DNA of 64,000 nucleotides. Source: Nocardia panacis. GTDB taxonomy: Bacteria > Actinomycetota > Actinomycetes > Mycobacteriales > Mycobacteriaceae. The position numbers were made by a program, and so were the translations under genes. The stretch lies in NCBI RefSeq assembly GCF_003598715.1, contig NZ_QZFU01000016.1, forward strand, positions 620,001 through 684,000. Reading direction: 5' to 3'. The notes beneath the pieces were generated by a model, which was not told where the DNA came from, made no database searches, and saw only the letters and a list, made by a program, of their open reading frames with translations. Within the stretch, counting starts at the first letter, position 1. Each line of letters begins with the position of its first letter. Positions 1 to 9,077 of the stretch are shown in pieces.

Positions 1-41
1 GAATCACGCTGCGGCGCGCGCGAAGAACGCGATGAGTGGAC

Positions 42-1252
42 CTACGGCGCACGCCGCTCGAATAGGCGGGTGCGAGCGGTATCCAAGGCACGGGAGACCG
101 CGCCGACGAGTACCCCGTCCGCTCCGAGCGCGCTGGCGACGATGCGGGGTCGCAGCGGCCCGAGTTCGACCATGCGGTCGGCGATGGCGGCTTCGAGCGG
201 CTCGAGATTGTGTCCGATTCCGCCGCCGAGGACGATCAATTCCGGATCGAGAATGGCCGTGACCGCGGTGATGAGCGCGCCGATGCGCCGTCCTTCGGCC
301 GCGACGACGGCGCGGGCGGTGGGGGCGCCCGCTGCGGCGGCGGCGAAGATCTCCTCCACCGATCCGGTCTGTAGGCCTGCCAGTCCGGCGGTGTGTGCGA
401 TTCCCGCTGCGGCGGCCACGGTTTCGGTCATGCCGCGGGCGGCGGCATCGGGGGTGGTGTCGGCGTCGACGGCGGGTAGGAAGGAGACTTCCCCTGCCGC
501 ACCCCCTGCCCCGACATACAGTTCGCCATTGATGACGATGCCCATTCCCACCCCGGTGCCGATGGAGATGAGCACGAAATCCCGCAGACCGGTGCCCGCG
601 CCGCGGGTGAGTTCGCCGACGGCCGCCAGGTTGATGTCGTTCTCGATGGCGGTGTCGACGGCGAGTGCGGCGCGCAGGTGCTCGACGAGTCCGGCACGTC
701 CCCACCCCGGCAGGTTCGGGGCGTAGTCCAATTGTCCGGTGCGGAGTTGAGCACGCCGGGACTTCCGATGACGGTGTAATCGACGCTTCCCCAGTCGATT
801 CCGGCGTCCGAGGCGACCTTGTCGGCGAGGGTGCGCACTCGCCGCACCAGCTCGGTCCCCGAGCGCGCGGTGTTGCGCACCTGCCTGCGCCCGATGAACT
901 CGCCCCGTAGGTCGGCGATGGCGAGCCGAATCCAGTTGCGGCCGATGTCGATTCCGGCGACGACCCCGGCGCGCACGTTCACGTCGTAGATGGCGGTGGT
1001 CGGTCCGGGGCGTCCGCCGAGCGAGCCGACCAGGCGCACCAGGTCGGACTCCGCCAACCCCGAAAGCGCCGCCGACACGGTGGGTTTGGAGAGTCCGCTG
1101 GCCTTGGCCAACTCCTCGCGCGAGGCAGGCCCGTTGACGCGCAGGTGGTCGAACAGCCACCGCTCGTTCATGGTGCGCAGACCGGCGCCGTCCTGGCCGT
1201 CTCGGTGGCCATCGATTCGATGGCCAGACGCCCGACGGCCCGCCTGATTCAC
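42..1252 (-). pseudogene. ROK-family transcriptional regulator/sugar kinase, frameshifted
   Basis: ROK proteins join an N-terminal winged helix (MarR-like) to a sugar-kinase fold and act as sugar-responsive repressors or glucokinases. The N-terminal frame reads NERWLFDHLRVNG...SREELAKASGLSKPTVS, a typical ROK helix-turn-helix, then GIDIGRNWIRLAIADL. The C-terminal frame reads ISIGTGVGMGIVINGELYVG and later LIVLGGGIGHNLEPLE. The halves lie in different frames: near 740-745 the first frame reads VLNSAPDNW while the expected VLNSATGQLDYAPNLPGWG continues in the other, so one base (a C) seems missing. The proposed GTG start at 1250-1252 overlaps the stop of the upstream tautomerase gene (GTGA), implying translational coupling; an internal ATG at 1171 is an alternative. 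It is either a true pseudogene or a sequencing error. Family is certain, functionality is not. Confidence 0.8.
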
Positions 1253-1599
1253 TCCGACTGGGTCCAGGCGGCCACCGGCATTTGCAGGAACACCCCGAAA
1301 TCCTCCAGGTCGACCACCTCGGCGATGCGGTCGTGCAGCATATCGGTGCGCTGCTGACGATCCCTGGCGCGGCTCTCGAAATACTTGGACCGCACCTCGA
1401 TGACGACCTCCATGGAGCAGCGGTCGTACGGGCCGTGCGGGCGGAAACGCAATTCCACATCGCCGGGCTGGAGGTCGCCGTCGTAGGGCTCCTCCGGACA
1501 TTCCACTGCCGCCGAGACGATAGGGGGAAGTTCATCGGCCAGCTTGCGCAGCGTGGCCTCGGGGATATGGGGAGCGTAGGTCACCTCGACTAGGGGCAC
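1249..1599 (-). CDS. Tautomerase-superfamily protein (116 aa)
   Basis: The protein begins (GTG)-P-L-V-E-V-T-Y, which leaves Pro as residue 1 after removal of the initiator. This is the catalytic feature of 4-oxalocrotonate tautomerase/MIF-type enzymes. The body (PHIPEATLRKLADELPPIVSAAV... DVELRFRPHGPYDRC) fits an alpha/beta tautomerase domain slightly longer than a classic 62-residue 4-OT subunit. The substrate cannot be told from sequence. The gene lies directly upstream of, and overlaps by 4 nt, the ROK gene, so the two are probably one transcript. The longer open frame reaching further upstream was rejected because it runs antisense into the next gene. Start GTG at 1597-1599. Confidence 0.75.
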   Translation of the reverse strand: MPLVEVTYAPHIPEATLRKLADELPPIVSAAVECPEEPYDGDLQPGDVELRFRPHGPYDRCSMEVVIEVRSKYFESRARDRQQRTDMLHDRIAEVVDLEDFGVFLQMPVAAWTQSE

Positions 1600-1723
1600 G
1601 CGGCCAGCATAGCCGGCTCGCGCGCCGACCGGCACCGTCAATTCCGGCCAGTACTGCGGGGTGAGTGCGAATAGCTCACCGGGGTGATGTGCGCACGCGA
1701 CGCACGCCCCGAGGATCTGCGAT

Positions 1724-3160
1724 ATGGCATCTCGAATCCTGCACGCGGCGGTCACGGCCGGGCTCTGCGCCCTGTTCGCCACGGCCTGCTCACCCACCGC
1801 GCCCGCCACACCTCGACTCGACTGGAAGGCCTGCCCTGAGAAGGCCGAATTCGATTGCACCACTGTGCAGGTCCCGGTGGATTGGGCCAAACCCGCAGGG
1901 CCGAAACTGGATCTGGCGCTGATTCGACACCGTGCCACCGACGCCGAACACCGGATCGGCGCACTGCTCTCGCTGCCGGGCGGGCCGGGCACCTCCGGGG
2001 TGGATGAGATCCTGGCGGGCCACAAGTTCTCGCCCGCCCTCGAGGCTCGGTTCGACATTGTCAGCCTCGATCCGCGCGGGGTGAAACGCAGCAATCCGAT
2101 CCGCTGCGATGCCGCGTTGGCGGCGTATCAACCGAACCTGGTACCCGAACAGGGTGGTCGGCTCGACGAAATCCGTGACTACGCGCAGGCTCTCGCGCAG
2201 AGCTGCCGGGACTTCACCGGACCGCTCATGGAACACCTCGACGCGGTGAGCGTCGCCAAGGATGCCGACGCCGTGCGCGCGGCTCTCGGCGCGGACAAGG
2301 TCAGTATCTACAGTCGGTCCTACGGAACCATGGCGGCTCAGGAGTACGCCGAACTGTTCCCGAAGCGCATCCGCGCCATGGTGTTGGACAGCGTCGACGA
2401 TCACAGTCTCGACGGGCGCGGATTCGTGGAGACCCAGGCGTCGGCCGCGCAGGATTCCTTCGAGGAATTCGCCGGATGGTGCGCGCGGGAGACGGCGTGC
2501 GCGCTGCATGATCGAGACGTGCACGCGGTCTTCGACGGGATCTATTCCAGGGCCGTCGCGGGCACGCTGCGCGACCCGCAGAAGCCGGAGAAACGGCTCG
2601 ACCCCTCGGATTTGAGCACCGCCGCCACCAAGCGCCTTTTCCACCCGGACTGGGCGAAGCTGGCCGATGATCTGCGCGGTCTCGCCGATCAGCCACCGGC
2701 CGAGGCCCTCGCGCCGACGCCGATGCCGCGCCCCTCGGGTCAACCCGCGCCTTGGCCGGGTGTGATCGCCTGCTCCGATTGGCAATTCGATCTTCCCGAT
2801 CAGGCAAGCTGGGAAGCGGAATGGCGGCGGCAGAATGCCGTCGCACCTACCCTGCGCGCCCACTTCGCTTGGGCGGGAGGCAGTATCTGCTCCGGTTGGC
2901 CGATTGCCGCCACGAATCCGCCGCACCGCCCGAATGTCGCGGACGCGCCGCCGATTCTGGTGCTGAGCTCACGCCATGATCCGTCCACACCGCATGAGTG
3001 GGCGGTTCAGGTCACCGCGCAGACCTCCGGTGCGAAAATGCTGACCTATGACGGGTGGGGGCATTCGGTCTACGAGCGATCCGCCTGCACCACCGGTGCG
3101 GCCGATGCCTACTTCCTCGGGCTCACCATGCCGACGGCTACGAATTGCCCTGCGGCGTAA
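1724..3160 (+). CDS. Secreted tripeptidyl aminopeptidase-like alpha/beta hydrolase (lipoprotein)
   Basis: 478 residues. The N-terminus is a lipoprotein signal (hydrophobic run AAVTAGLCALFATAC, predicted lipidated Cys around residue 22), so the protein is likely anchored outside the membrane. The catalytic triad is visible: Ser199 in YSRSYGT (a GxSxG-type elbow with the first Gly replaced by Ser), Asp419 in SRHDPSTP and His447 in GWGHSVY. The oxyanion segment LLSLPGGPGTSG lies near residue 85. The C-terminal CTTGAADAYFLG segment fits the TAP-like C-terminal domain of the Streptomyces Tap/SlpD family, which cleaves N-terminal tripeptides or acts as an exported esterase. It stands alone, with a convergent methyltransferase gene downstream. 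Confidence 0.85.
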   Translation: MASRILHAAVTAGLCALFATACSPTAPATPRLDWKACPEKAEFDCTTVQVPVDWAKPAGPKLDLALIRHRATDAEHRIGALLSLPGGPGTSGVDEILAGHKFSPALEARFDIVSLDPRGVKRSNPIRCDAALAAYQPNLVPEQGGRLDEIRDYAQALAQSCRDFTGPLMEHLDAVSVAKDADAVRAALGADKVSIYSRSYGTMAAQEYAELFPKRIRAMVLDSVDDHSLDGRGFVETQASAAQDSFEEFAGWCARETACALHDRDVHAVFDGIYSRAVAGTLRDPQKPEKRLDPSDLSTAATKRLFHPDWAKLADDLRGLADQPPAEALAPTPMPRPSGQPAPWPGVIACSDWQFDLPDQASWEAEWRRQNAVAPTLRAHFAWAGGSICSGWPIAATNPPHRPNVADAPPILVLSSRHDPSTPHEWAVQVTAQTSGAKMLTYDGWGHSVYERSACTTGAADAYFLGLTMPTATNCPAA

Positions 3161-3174
3161 AGCCCCCTGAGCGA

Positions 3175-4278
3175 TCAGCCCGATACTGCCAAGCGCCACA
3201 GCGAAGTTGTTTCGGCTCGGCGGGCGGCATACAGCGGATCGGCGGTGTTGCGCGATCTGCTGTGGCGCGGTTTGGTGTCGAGCCGGTCGACGACGCGCAG
3301 CCCTGCCGCCTCGATCCGCGCCAATAGTTCGGCGCGCGAACGTAATCCGAGGTGTTCGGCGAGGTCGGACATGACGAGCCAACCTTCACCGTCCGAGGTG
3401 AGATGTCCGGGCAGCCCGGCGAGGAATTCGCACAGCATGGTCGAATCCGGGTCGTAGACCCCGCGCTCCAACAGCGAAGCCGGCTGGCCGGGCAGCCAAG
3501 GTGGATTGCAGACGATCAGGTCGGCACACCCCTCCGGATACAGTGTCGGACCGACGATCTCGACTCGCTGGGACAGACCCAGTCGCCCGATGTTCGCCCT
3601 GGCGCAATCCAGGGCGCGCAGGCTGCCGTCGGTGGCTGTGATGCGTTGGCACCCGCGCCGGGCCAGGACGGCCGCCAAAACACCTGTCCCGGTGCCGAGA
3701 TCGAAGGCGCGCCGCGGCGCGGACTTCCATGGCGCCGCAGCGACCAGATCCACGTATTCGCCTCGGACAGGCGAGAATACGCCGTAGTGGGGGTGGACGC
3801 GGGCGCCGAGCACCGCCACCTCGACACCCTTCACCCGCCACTGGTGCGCGCCGAGCACTCCCAGCAGTTCGGTGAAGGAGATGACCCGACTCGCGCCGGG
3901 TGGTCCGTATGCCGCACGACAGGCCTGCCGCACGTCTGGGGCGCGCGGCAGGTCCAGGCAGTAGTCCGCGTCGAGCAGCACCACGAGCATTTCGAGCAGG
4001 CGCGACCGCTCCCGGCGCGCCGCCCGCTCCTCGTCGAAGGTGTTGCCGCTGGGGCGTCCGGTCCGACGCTCGATCCGGCGGCGCAGGGCGTTCAGCAGTT
4101 GGCGACCATTGTGGAAGTCACCGCGCCACAGCAGCACGGTGCCGGCCCGGACGAGTCCGTAGGCGGTGTCGGCGCCGGTGCGATCATCGACGACTCTCGG
4201 TTCTTCGCGAACGGAATCCTCGCGGGCCGAACCGTCGATATGTTCTTCGGACCAGGCAATGGTGGGCAATCGGGGCAC
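3175..4278 (-). CDS. Class I SAM-dependent methyltransferase with NPPW motif
   Basis: 367 residues. The C-terminal half is a Rossmann methyltransferase: motif I FDLGTGTGVLAAVLARRG (about residues 190-208), acidic loop TATDGS, and NPPWLPG near residue 256. The (N/D)PP(Y/F/W) motif is typical of methylation of exocyclic or amide nitrogens (HemK/PrmC, RsmC/RlmG, adenine-N6). The N-terminal ~150 residues (VLLWRGDFHNGRQLLNALRRR) resemble the partner domain seen in RsmC-like and related actinobacterial proteins. The target (rRNA, protein or small molecule) is not determinable. The gene is convergent with the TAP-like hydrolase gene, with a 14-nt gap. Confidence 0.75.
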   Translation of the reverse strand: MPRLPTIAWSEEHIDGSAREDSVREEPRVVDDRTGADTAYGLVRAGTVLLWRGDFHNGRQLLNALRRRIERRTGRPSGNTFDEERAARRERSRLLEMLVVLLDADYCLDLPRAPDVRQACRAAYGPPGASRVISFTELLGVLGAHQWRVKGVEVAVLGARVHPHYGVFSPVRGEYVDLVAAAPWKSAPRRAFDLGTGTGVLAAVLARRGCQRITATDGSLRALDCARANIGRLGLSQRVEIVGPTLYPEGCADLIVCNPPWLPGQPASLLERGVYDPDSTMLCEFLAGLPGHLTSDGEGWLVMSDLAEHLGLRSRAELLARIEAAGLRVVDRLDTKPRHSRSRNTADPLYAARRAETTSLWRLAVSG

Positions 4279-4691
4279 TCCTCGTCGGCGAACGCTCAGG
4301 ATCCGAAGAGCACTCCGCGGTGGAATGCGGTGGCGCGAACCGCGTGCGTCAGCACGAATTCCGCGGCGAAGTGCGGATATCGCCGTTGTCCGGCTTCCTG
4401 CCCTTGCCCACGCTCACACCTCCCGATACCGAAGCCACCTCTGTCGCGAGTTTATCGACCGCACACCGGTATCCGCTCCATTCTTTGGTAGCTACTTATC
4501 CGGTGTGGACATAATCCCTTCGAGGGATTGACAATGGGTGATCACCACTAGTGTTCTGCGAAAGCATTCAGCTATCACCGCTGTTGAACCTGCGGCATCG
4601 GCCCGCAATGCGCGGCAGGGGCGGAAGTCGCGACCCCACCTGGCGTGGAGCAGGTGCGGGATGCCGGATCCGGCCCGTATCCCCCGAGATG
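4279..4691. other. Intergenic region with a small inverted repeat
   Basis: 413 bases between the methyltransferase start and the end of the flavin reductase gene. I see no credible coding frame. A perfect inverted repeat AATCCCT-TCG-AGGGATT sits at 4513-4529. It could be an operator or short hairpin upstream of the methyltransferase gene, but no regulator can be assigned. Confidence 0.35.
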
Positions 4692-5210
4692 TCATCCCGC
4701 GACGCGCGTGGCCTCCACGGCGTGCATGCGACGAAATCGGCTCCCGTGGAACACCAGCGGATCCACGTCCGCACGTGCCGCGAGCCGGTGAATGCGCAGG
4801 ATGACCACCGTGTGGTCGCCCGCGGGCACCTGCGCCTCCGGCACACCCTCGATCCAGGCCGACGCACCGTCGACGAACAGCGCCTCGCCCGAGCCGCGAT
4901 GCACCCGCAGACCGGCGAACCTGTCGCCCTCGCGGGTGCCCAGCGAACGCGCCGCGTCCTGCTGGTCGGTGCCGAGCAGGCTCAGGCCGAGATGGGTGGC
5001 ATCCGCCAGCCGCGGCCACGTCGTGGACGTATTCTGCACGCAGAACGACACCAGCGGCGGATCCAGGGAGACGGGAACAAAGGTGGCCACCACCAAACCG
5101 TGTGGTATGCCGCCGATTTCGGCACAAACGGCAACGACCCCGCTGGGGAAGTTGGCGAAGGCTCGGCGCAACCCCGCACCGTCGGCCGGAAATTCGAACA
5201 GCTCATGCAT
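4692..5210 (-). CDS. Flavin reductase-domain protein (172 aa)
   Basis: Flavin reductase (FMN-binding split-barrel) family: FANFPSGVVAVCAE near residue 17, FVPVSLDPPLVSFCVQNTSTTW near residue 45, GDHTVVILRIHRL near residue 130 and a PLVFHGSRFR end. These are the standard landmarks of HpaC/StyB/DszD-like NAD(P)H:flavin oxidoreductases, which hand reduced flavin to two-component monooxygenases. Its 5' end overlaps the SsuE-like gene by 8 nt, so it is co-translated as the last gene of the oxygenase operon. It is the obvious reductase candidate for the StyA-like or DszC/DszA-like oxygenases nearby. ATG at 5208-5210; a longer reading upstream lies in the other gene. Confidence 0.8.
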   Translation of the reverse strand: MHELFEFPADGAGLRRAFANFPSGVVAVCAEIGGIPHGLVVATFVPVSLDPPLVSFCVQNTSTTWPRLADATHLGLSLLGTDQQDAARSLGTREGDRFAGLRVHRGSGEALFVDGASAWIEGVPEAQVPAGDHTVVILRIHRLAARADVDPLVFHGSRFRRMHAVEATRVAG

Positions 5211-5730
5211 GATTCGCGACCTCTCCGCCCGATACCTTCGAAGCCAAAGCGGTGAGGACCGGGCGCCATCGACCAGCATACCGTTCGATCGCGCCGTCCT
5301 CGGAAAAAGTACGGTCCGAAAGATAGAGGCCGGGAAGTGCCGTGGTGGCACCGATCTCGGTCAAAACGGGTTTGAGCAGCAGGTCCGGTGCGAGCGCGTG
5401 CGTCGGCCCGGCGCCGAGCATGAGCGGGACCGCCACCACATCGGCCAGTCCGGTCCCGCCGTCGAACTGCTCGAGGAAGAGTTTGAGCAGTCCGGTATAG
5501 GTGGCCTTGAAGGTCGGGCTGGCGAAGATCGCCACCTGCGATTCGCGCACCGTCCGCACCGCTTCGGCGACAGCGGGATCCCCCCAGCCGAGCAGGGCCG
5601 GTCCGAGTGTCACCAGATCGAGGACGGTCGGTTCGGACTGCGGCGCCAATGCGGAAGCGAGCAGTTTCGCCGCAGTCAGCGTTCGCGAGGCCGGTTTCGG
5701 ATTGCCGACAACAACAGTCACAGCGGTCAC
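5203..5730 (-). CDS. NAD(P)H-dependent FMN reductase, SsuE/MsuE-like
   Basis: 175 residues with a flavodoxin-like fold. The start VVVGNPKPASRTLTAAKLLA corresponds to the FMN-phosphate loop (GNP/SPxxxSRT), and FASPTFKATYTGLLKLFLEQF to the conserved SPTYKATYTGLLK element of SsuE/MsuE reductases. SsuE proteins supply FMNH2 for sulfonate- and sulfone-desulfonating monooxygenases under sulfur limitation. The gene is 36 nt downstream of the SfnB-like gene and overlaps the flavin reductase gene, so it is mid-operon. The presence of two different flavin reductases in one operon suggests that more than one oxygenase must be fed. Confidence 0.85.
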   Translation of the reverse strand: MTAVTVVVGNPKPASRTLTAAKLLASALAPQSEPTVLDLVTLGPALLGWGDPAVAEAVRTVRESQVAIFASPTFKATYTGLLKLFLEQFDGGTGLADVVAVPLMLGAGPTHALAPDLLLKPVLTEIGATTALPGLYLSDRTFSEDGAIERYAGRWRPVLTALASKVSGGEVANHA

Positions 5731-5766
5731 ATTCGTATCCTCTTCGTCTCCAGGTGATTCGACGCG

Positions 5767-7023
5767 TCAAACAACCCCGTGCCAGGGCGGCGCGGTATCG
5801 TGCAGCAGCGCCCGGCCCAGATGCTGGTACTTCCAGCGCACCGGATCGTGCAGGGTGTGCGTGCGCGCATTGCGCCAGAAGTGGTCCAGATTCAGATCCG
5901 CTGCGGCGCTGCGAGTTCCACCGAGCTCGAACAGTGCCGCAGGCACCTCCAGTGCGGCGCGGTCGCCGAGCACCCGAGCCGCCGCCACGGCGAGCGAGGC
6001 TCGCGCCACGAGGGACGCCTCCTGGTCGGCGGCATCCACCGCCGCACCCGCCGCCGCGAGTGCGGCCTCGGCGGCGGTAACCGCCACCGAGAGCTCACCG
6101 AAGCGCTGCACAAGCAGGGGATCGTCGATGGCACGTGCCACGTCCGCCTCGAACCAAGGGCGGGTCTTGGTGCGGACGAATTCGATTGCGGCGGTGAGCG
6201 CGCCGCGAGCGATGCCCGCGTCGATCGCGGCGTGCAATAGTTGGGCGAACGCGCCGTAGGCCGTCGGCGCGGCGACCGCCGGGGCGCGTTCGATCACCTG
6301 ATCTCGGCGCACCACAACGTTGTCCAAGCGCACGGTGCCGCTTCCCGTGGTGCGCTGGCCGATTCCGTTCCAGTCGTCCTCGATCCGAACACCGGGCGCG
6401 TCGACGGGCAGGAAAGCGATGTACTCCCCCGCCGCCAGACCGGAGCGGCCCTCGGGATCGTCGAGGCGGGTCAGCACGGCGAGCACATCCGCGAAAAGCG
6501 ATCCGGTGCAGTAGAACTTGGCCCCGTCGACGCGGAATCCATCCTCCGCCGGGCGCAGCGTGGTCGAGATCTCGGCGACCGTGGCTCCGCCGCGCTCGGA
6601 TTGCGCGTTGGCGATACGCGCGCCGTCGAGAACGACGCCGAAGTAGTGCCGCCGCTGCGCCTCGGAGCCCGCCAGTCGCACGAGGTTCAGGTAGACGAAG
6701 TGGCTGTGCGGTATCTGCGCGATATTCGGATCCGCCGCCGCCAGTATGCGAATCAGCTCGGCCACCACGCTCGGCGGGAGTCCGGCGCCACCGTATTCGG
6801 CGGGCACGCTCGCGGCGAGCAAACCGCTCGCCGCGAGCCGTGCCACCTGCGCGTGCGGCAGGATCCGATCTCGGTCCCGCGCGGCCGCCCCCGACGAGAA
6901 GTCGGCCGCGAGTTCGCGGACACTTGCCAGCGCCGCCGCCGCGCCGTCGATTCTGACAGCTGAAACCCTGGACCGCACCTCGAAATTCGCGGAGACCTGC
7001 TCGGCGATCTGCTCCGTGGTCAT
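5767..7023 (-). CDS. SfnB/DszC-like acyl-CoA dehydrogenase-fold monooxygenase
   Basis: 418 residues. The architecture is that of acyl-CoA dehydrogenases: an N-terminal helical domain (GLLAASVPAEYGGAGLPPSVVAELIRILAAAD), a beta domain (RVDGAKFYCTGSLFADVL; DDWNGIGQRTTGSGTVRLDNVVV) and a C-terminal helical domain ending with NLDHFWRNARTHTLHDPVRWKYQHLG. The WRNARTHTLHDP signature and lack of the dehydrogenase catalytic Glu context fit the flavin-dependent oxygenase branch (SfnB, DszC, group D) that oxidises sulfides, sulfones or dibenzothiophene with reduced flavin. The gene lies between the StyA-like gene (86 nt upstream) and the SsuE-like gene. Substrate unknown. Confidence 0.82.
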   Translation of the reverse strand: MTTEQIAEQVSANFEVRSRVSAVRIDGAAAALASVRELAADFSSGAAARDRDRILPHAQVARLAASGLLAASVPAEYGGAGLPPSVVAELIRILAAADPNIAQIPHSHFVYLNLVRLAGSEAQRRHYFGVVLDGARIANAQSERGGATVAEISTTLRPAEDGFRVDGAKFYCTGSLFADVLAVLTRLDDPEGRSGLAAGEYIAFLPVDAPGVRIEDDWNGIGQRTTGSGTVRLDNVVVRRDQVIERAPAVAAPTAYGAFAQLLHAAIDAGIARGALTAAIEFVRTKTRPWFEADVARAIDDPLLVQRFGELSVAVTAAEAALAAAGAAVDAADQEASLVARASLAVAAARVLGDRAALEVPAALFELGGTRSAAADLNLDHFWRNARTHTLHDPVRWKYQHLGRALLHDTAPPWHGVV

Positions 7024-7109
7024 TGTCGCTCCATCGGTCGGGGGCCGGTCTCTACTTCAGCATCCGTCGCCCGGCCGGGACGAGGGTTTGAATCGGTGGG
7101 ATCGGATCC

Positions 7110-8492
7110 TCAGGCGTCGACCAGCGGCGCGTAGCCGGATCTGGCAAAGCGGCCCGCCGGAGCGAAACGCGCCAGGATCCGCGCGGCGTCGGTGCCGGTG
7201 ACGCCGGTGAGGAAATCGTGTGCCGCGCGCTGGGAATCGACCGCGAGGAAGGGCTGCGGGCGGTGCAGCAGCCCGACCAGCGCGGTGGCCGCGCGCGGGT
7301 CGACCGAGGCCGCCGCGAACAGATCACCGCCGATATCGGCGAATTCGGGATCACCGAGGAACAGGCGGGTCACCTTGTTGGCGGCGTCGGCGCGCCCGGC
7401 GAGGAAGGCGCGGTATTGCGACTCGATCCAGTCCGCGTCGAACGCCTCCTGATGCACCGCCGCCGCGGCGACCAGCCGCTGCGCCTGGATCAGTCCGCTC
7501 TGCGCGCCTTGACCGGCGATCGGATCGTAGGAAATGGCGGTGTCGCCGAGTGCCGCCACGGGATGTCCGCCCGCCGTGCGCCCGAGTCCGGCCCGGACCA
7601 CGGGCCGCACCGCACCCTTCAGCCAGGAATGCGGGTCGTCCGCGATCACCTTGGTGGCCAATACTTCCGGCAGATCCCAGTCGATGAAGTCGCGGTAGAG
7701 CTGCTGCACGATGCGATGCGCCGACTCGGCCGAATCCGCTGCGGCGAAACGGGTTTCCCATTCGCTGCCCGGCTTGGCCCAGCCGAGGAAGGCCCAGCTC
7801 GGCCCGGCGTCCTTGTGCAGATACGGACCCCACCAGCCCTCGCCCTGATCGGCGAGGATCGAAAACCCGCTGTGCGCACCGCCTACCGGACTGCGATGAG
7901 CGAAAACATCCGCGCCGTGACCGAGTCCGGTAACGGTCACCGTCAGCAGGCGACGCTGTGGCGCGTCGTACGGGGTGCGCGCGACATCGATGGGGAACAG
8001 GTCCGAGAGTCCGCCGCGTCCGGTGGCGACCAGCGTCAGATCATTCGCCGCGGCGATCGGATCCAGCGTCTCCGGCGTCACCGCGGCGACCACGAATTCG
8101 CCGCCGCGCTCGCGAAAGGCGGTGAGCCGCTCGTCGGCCTTGAGCCTGGTATCCACCGCCACACCCGCGTAGCCCTCGAAATTGCCGTCGAATTGGATCA
8201 ATTCGGCCCGATCCGGGCCTGCGATGCGGACGCTGAGCCCGGTGTGGCGCGGCGCGCGTGCGGTATAGGCATCGAGGCCGAGCGCCGCCTCCGCCTGCTG
8301 GGTTTCCCCGAATTCGAGCGCGGTGCCGGTGGCGGGTCCGTCATCGCGCAGGGCACGCTGGTCGCGGTCGCTGTAGAGGGTCACGGCGAAGCCCGCGTCG
8401 AGCAGACCGAGTGCGGCGGTGACGCCCGCCTGTCCGGCGCCGACTACCGCGGCCGCGCGGGTGGAACGGGATGCGGAATTCTGCGAAGTCAT
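7110..8492 (-). CDS. StyA-like FAD-dependent monooxygenase
   Basis: 460 residues. N-terminal dinucleotide fold VVGAGQAGVTAALGLLDAG (about residues 15-33), DLTLVATGRGGLSDLFP midway, and AALGDTAISYDPIAGQGAQSG, the GD/FAD-ribityl motif in the form typical of styrene/indole monooxygenase oxygenase components (StyA/SMO, IndA). StyA enzymes epoxidise alkenes and also make sulfoxides using FADH2 from a partner reductase. The flavin reductase at the operon end could be that partner. ATG at 8490-8492 was chosen because the longer upstream frame is antisense to the methionine sulfoxide reductase gene. It is the first gene of the operon StyA-like / SfnB-like / SsuE-like / flavin reductase. Confidence 0.8.
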   Translation of the reverse strand: MTSQNSASRSTRAAAVVGAGQAGVTAALGLLDAGFAVTLYSDRDQRALRDDGPATGTALEFGETQQAEAALGLDAYTARAPRHTGLSVRIAGPDRAELIQFDGNFEGYAGVAVDTRLKADERLTAFRERGGEFVVAAVTPETLDPIAAANDLTLVATGRGGLSDLFPIDVARTPYDAPQRRLLTVTVTGLGHGADVFAHRSPVGGAHSGFSILADQGEGWWGPYLHKDAGPSWAFLGWAKPGSEWETRFAAADSAESAHRIVQQLYRDFIDWDLPEVLATKVIADDPHSWLKGAVRPVVRAGLGRTAGGHPVAALGDTAISYDPIAGQGAQSGLIQAQRLVAAAAVHQEAFDADWIESQYRAFLAGRADAANKVTRLFLGDPEFADIGGDLFAAASVDPRAATALVGLLHRPQPFLAVDSQRAAHDFLTGVTGTDAARILARFAPAGRFARSGYAPLVDA

Positions 8493-8588
8493 ATCGGAAT
8501 TCTCCGGATCGATCCGGGTGCGCGGCAATGTTGCGATCACCGAGAATCGATTGTCCGCCGAATTTCGGCGGTGCCGTACCATTCGGCC

Positions 8589-9077
8589 ATGTCGTTCACC
8601 GTCACCGTCCCGACCGGAAATCCGGCCGACCAGTATCGAGAGCTCGCCGAGCAGGCCCGCGCGCTGGTGGCGGGCGAGTCCGACCGCATCGCGAATGCGG
8701 CGAACCTGTCCGCACTGGTGTATCACGCACTGCCCGAGCTGAATTGGGTCGGCTTCTACTTCTATGACGGCCACGAACTGGTCGTCGGCCCCTTCCAGGG
8801 CAAACCCGCCTGCGTGCGGATAGCGCTCGGCCGGGGCGTCTGCGGCGCCGCCGCGCACACTCGGGAGACCCAGGTGGTCCCCGATGTGCACGCATTTCCC
8901 GGACATATCGCCTGCGACGCGGATTCGCGCTCGGAAATCGTCGTCCCGCTGGTACGTGACGGCGAATTGATCGGCGTATTCGATATCGACAGCCCGAAAC
9001 CGGGCCGTTTCGCGGAAACGGACCGGTTCGGAATAGAAGCCATCGCCGAGATATTCGTGAATTCGTTGCCGAACTAG
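8589..9077 (+). CDS. msrC: Free methionine-(R)-sulfoxide reductase (GAF domain)
   Basis: 162 residues, a single GAF domain. The sequence LNWVGFYFYDGHELVVGPFQGKPACVRIALGRGVCG is characteristic of fRMsr enzymes. Three cysteines are found at 75, 85 and 109, with the same 10- and 24-residue spacing as the catalytic/resolving cysteines 84, 94 and 118 of E. coli MsrC. The enzyme reduces free Met-R-sulfoxide to methionine in the cytoplasm. It is the only plus-strand gene within the oxygenase island and its end overlaps the luciferase-like gene by 4 nt. Its position between S-oxygenating enzymes may be meaningful (sulfur recycling) or incidental. Confidence 0.92.
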   Translation: MSFTVTVPTGNPADQYRELAEQARALVAGESDRIANAANLSALVYHALPELNWVGFYFYDGHELVVGPFQGKPACVRIALGRGVCGAAAHTRETQVVPDVHAFPGHIACDADSRSEIVVPLVRDGELIGVFDIDSPKPGRFAETDRFGIEAIAEIFVNSLPN

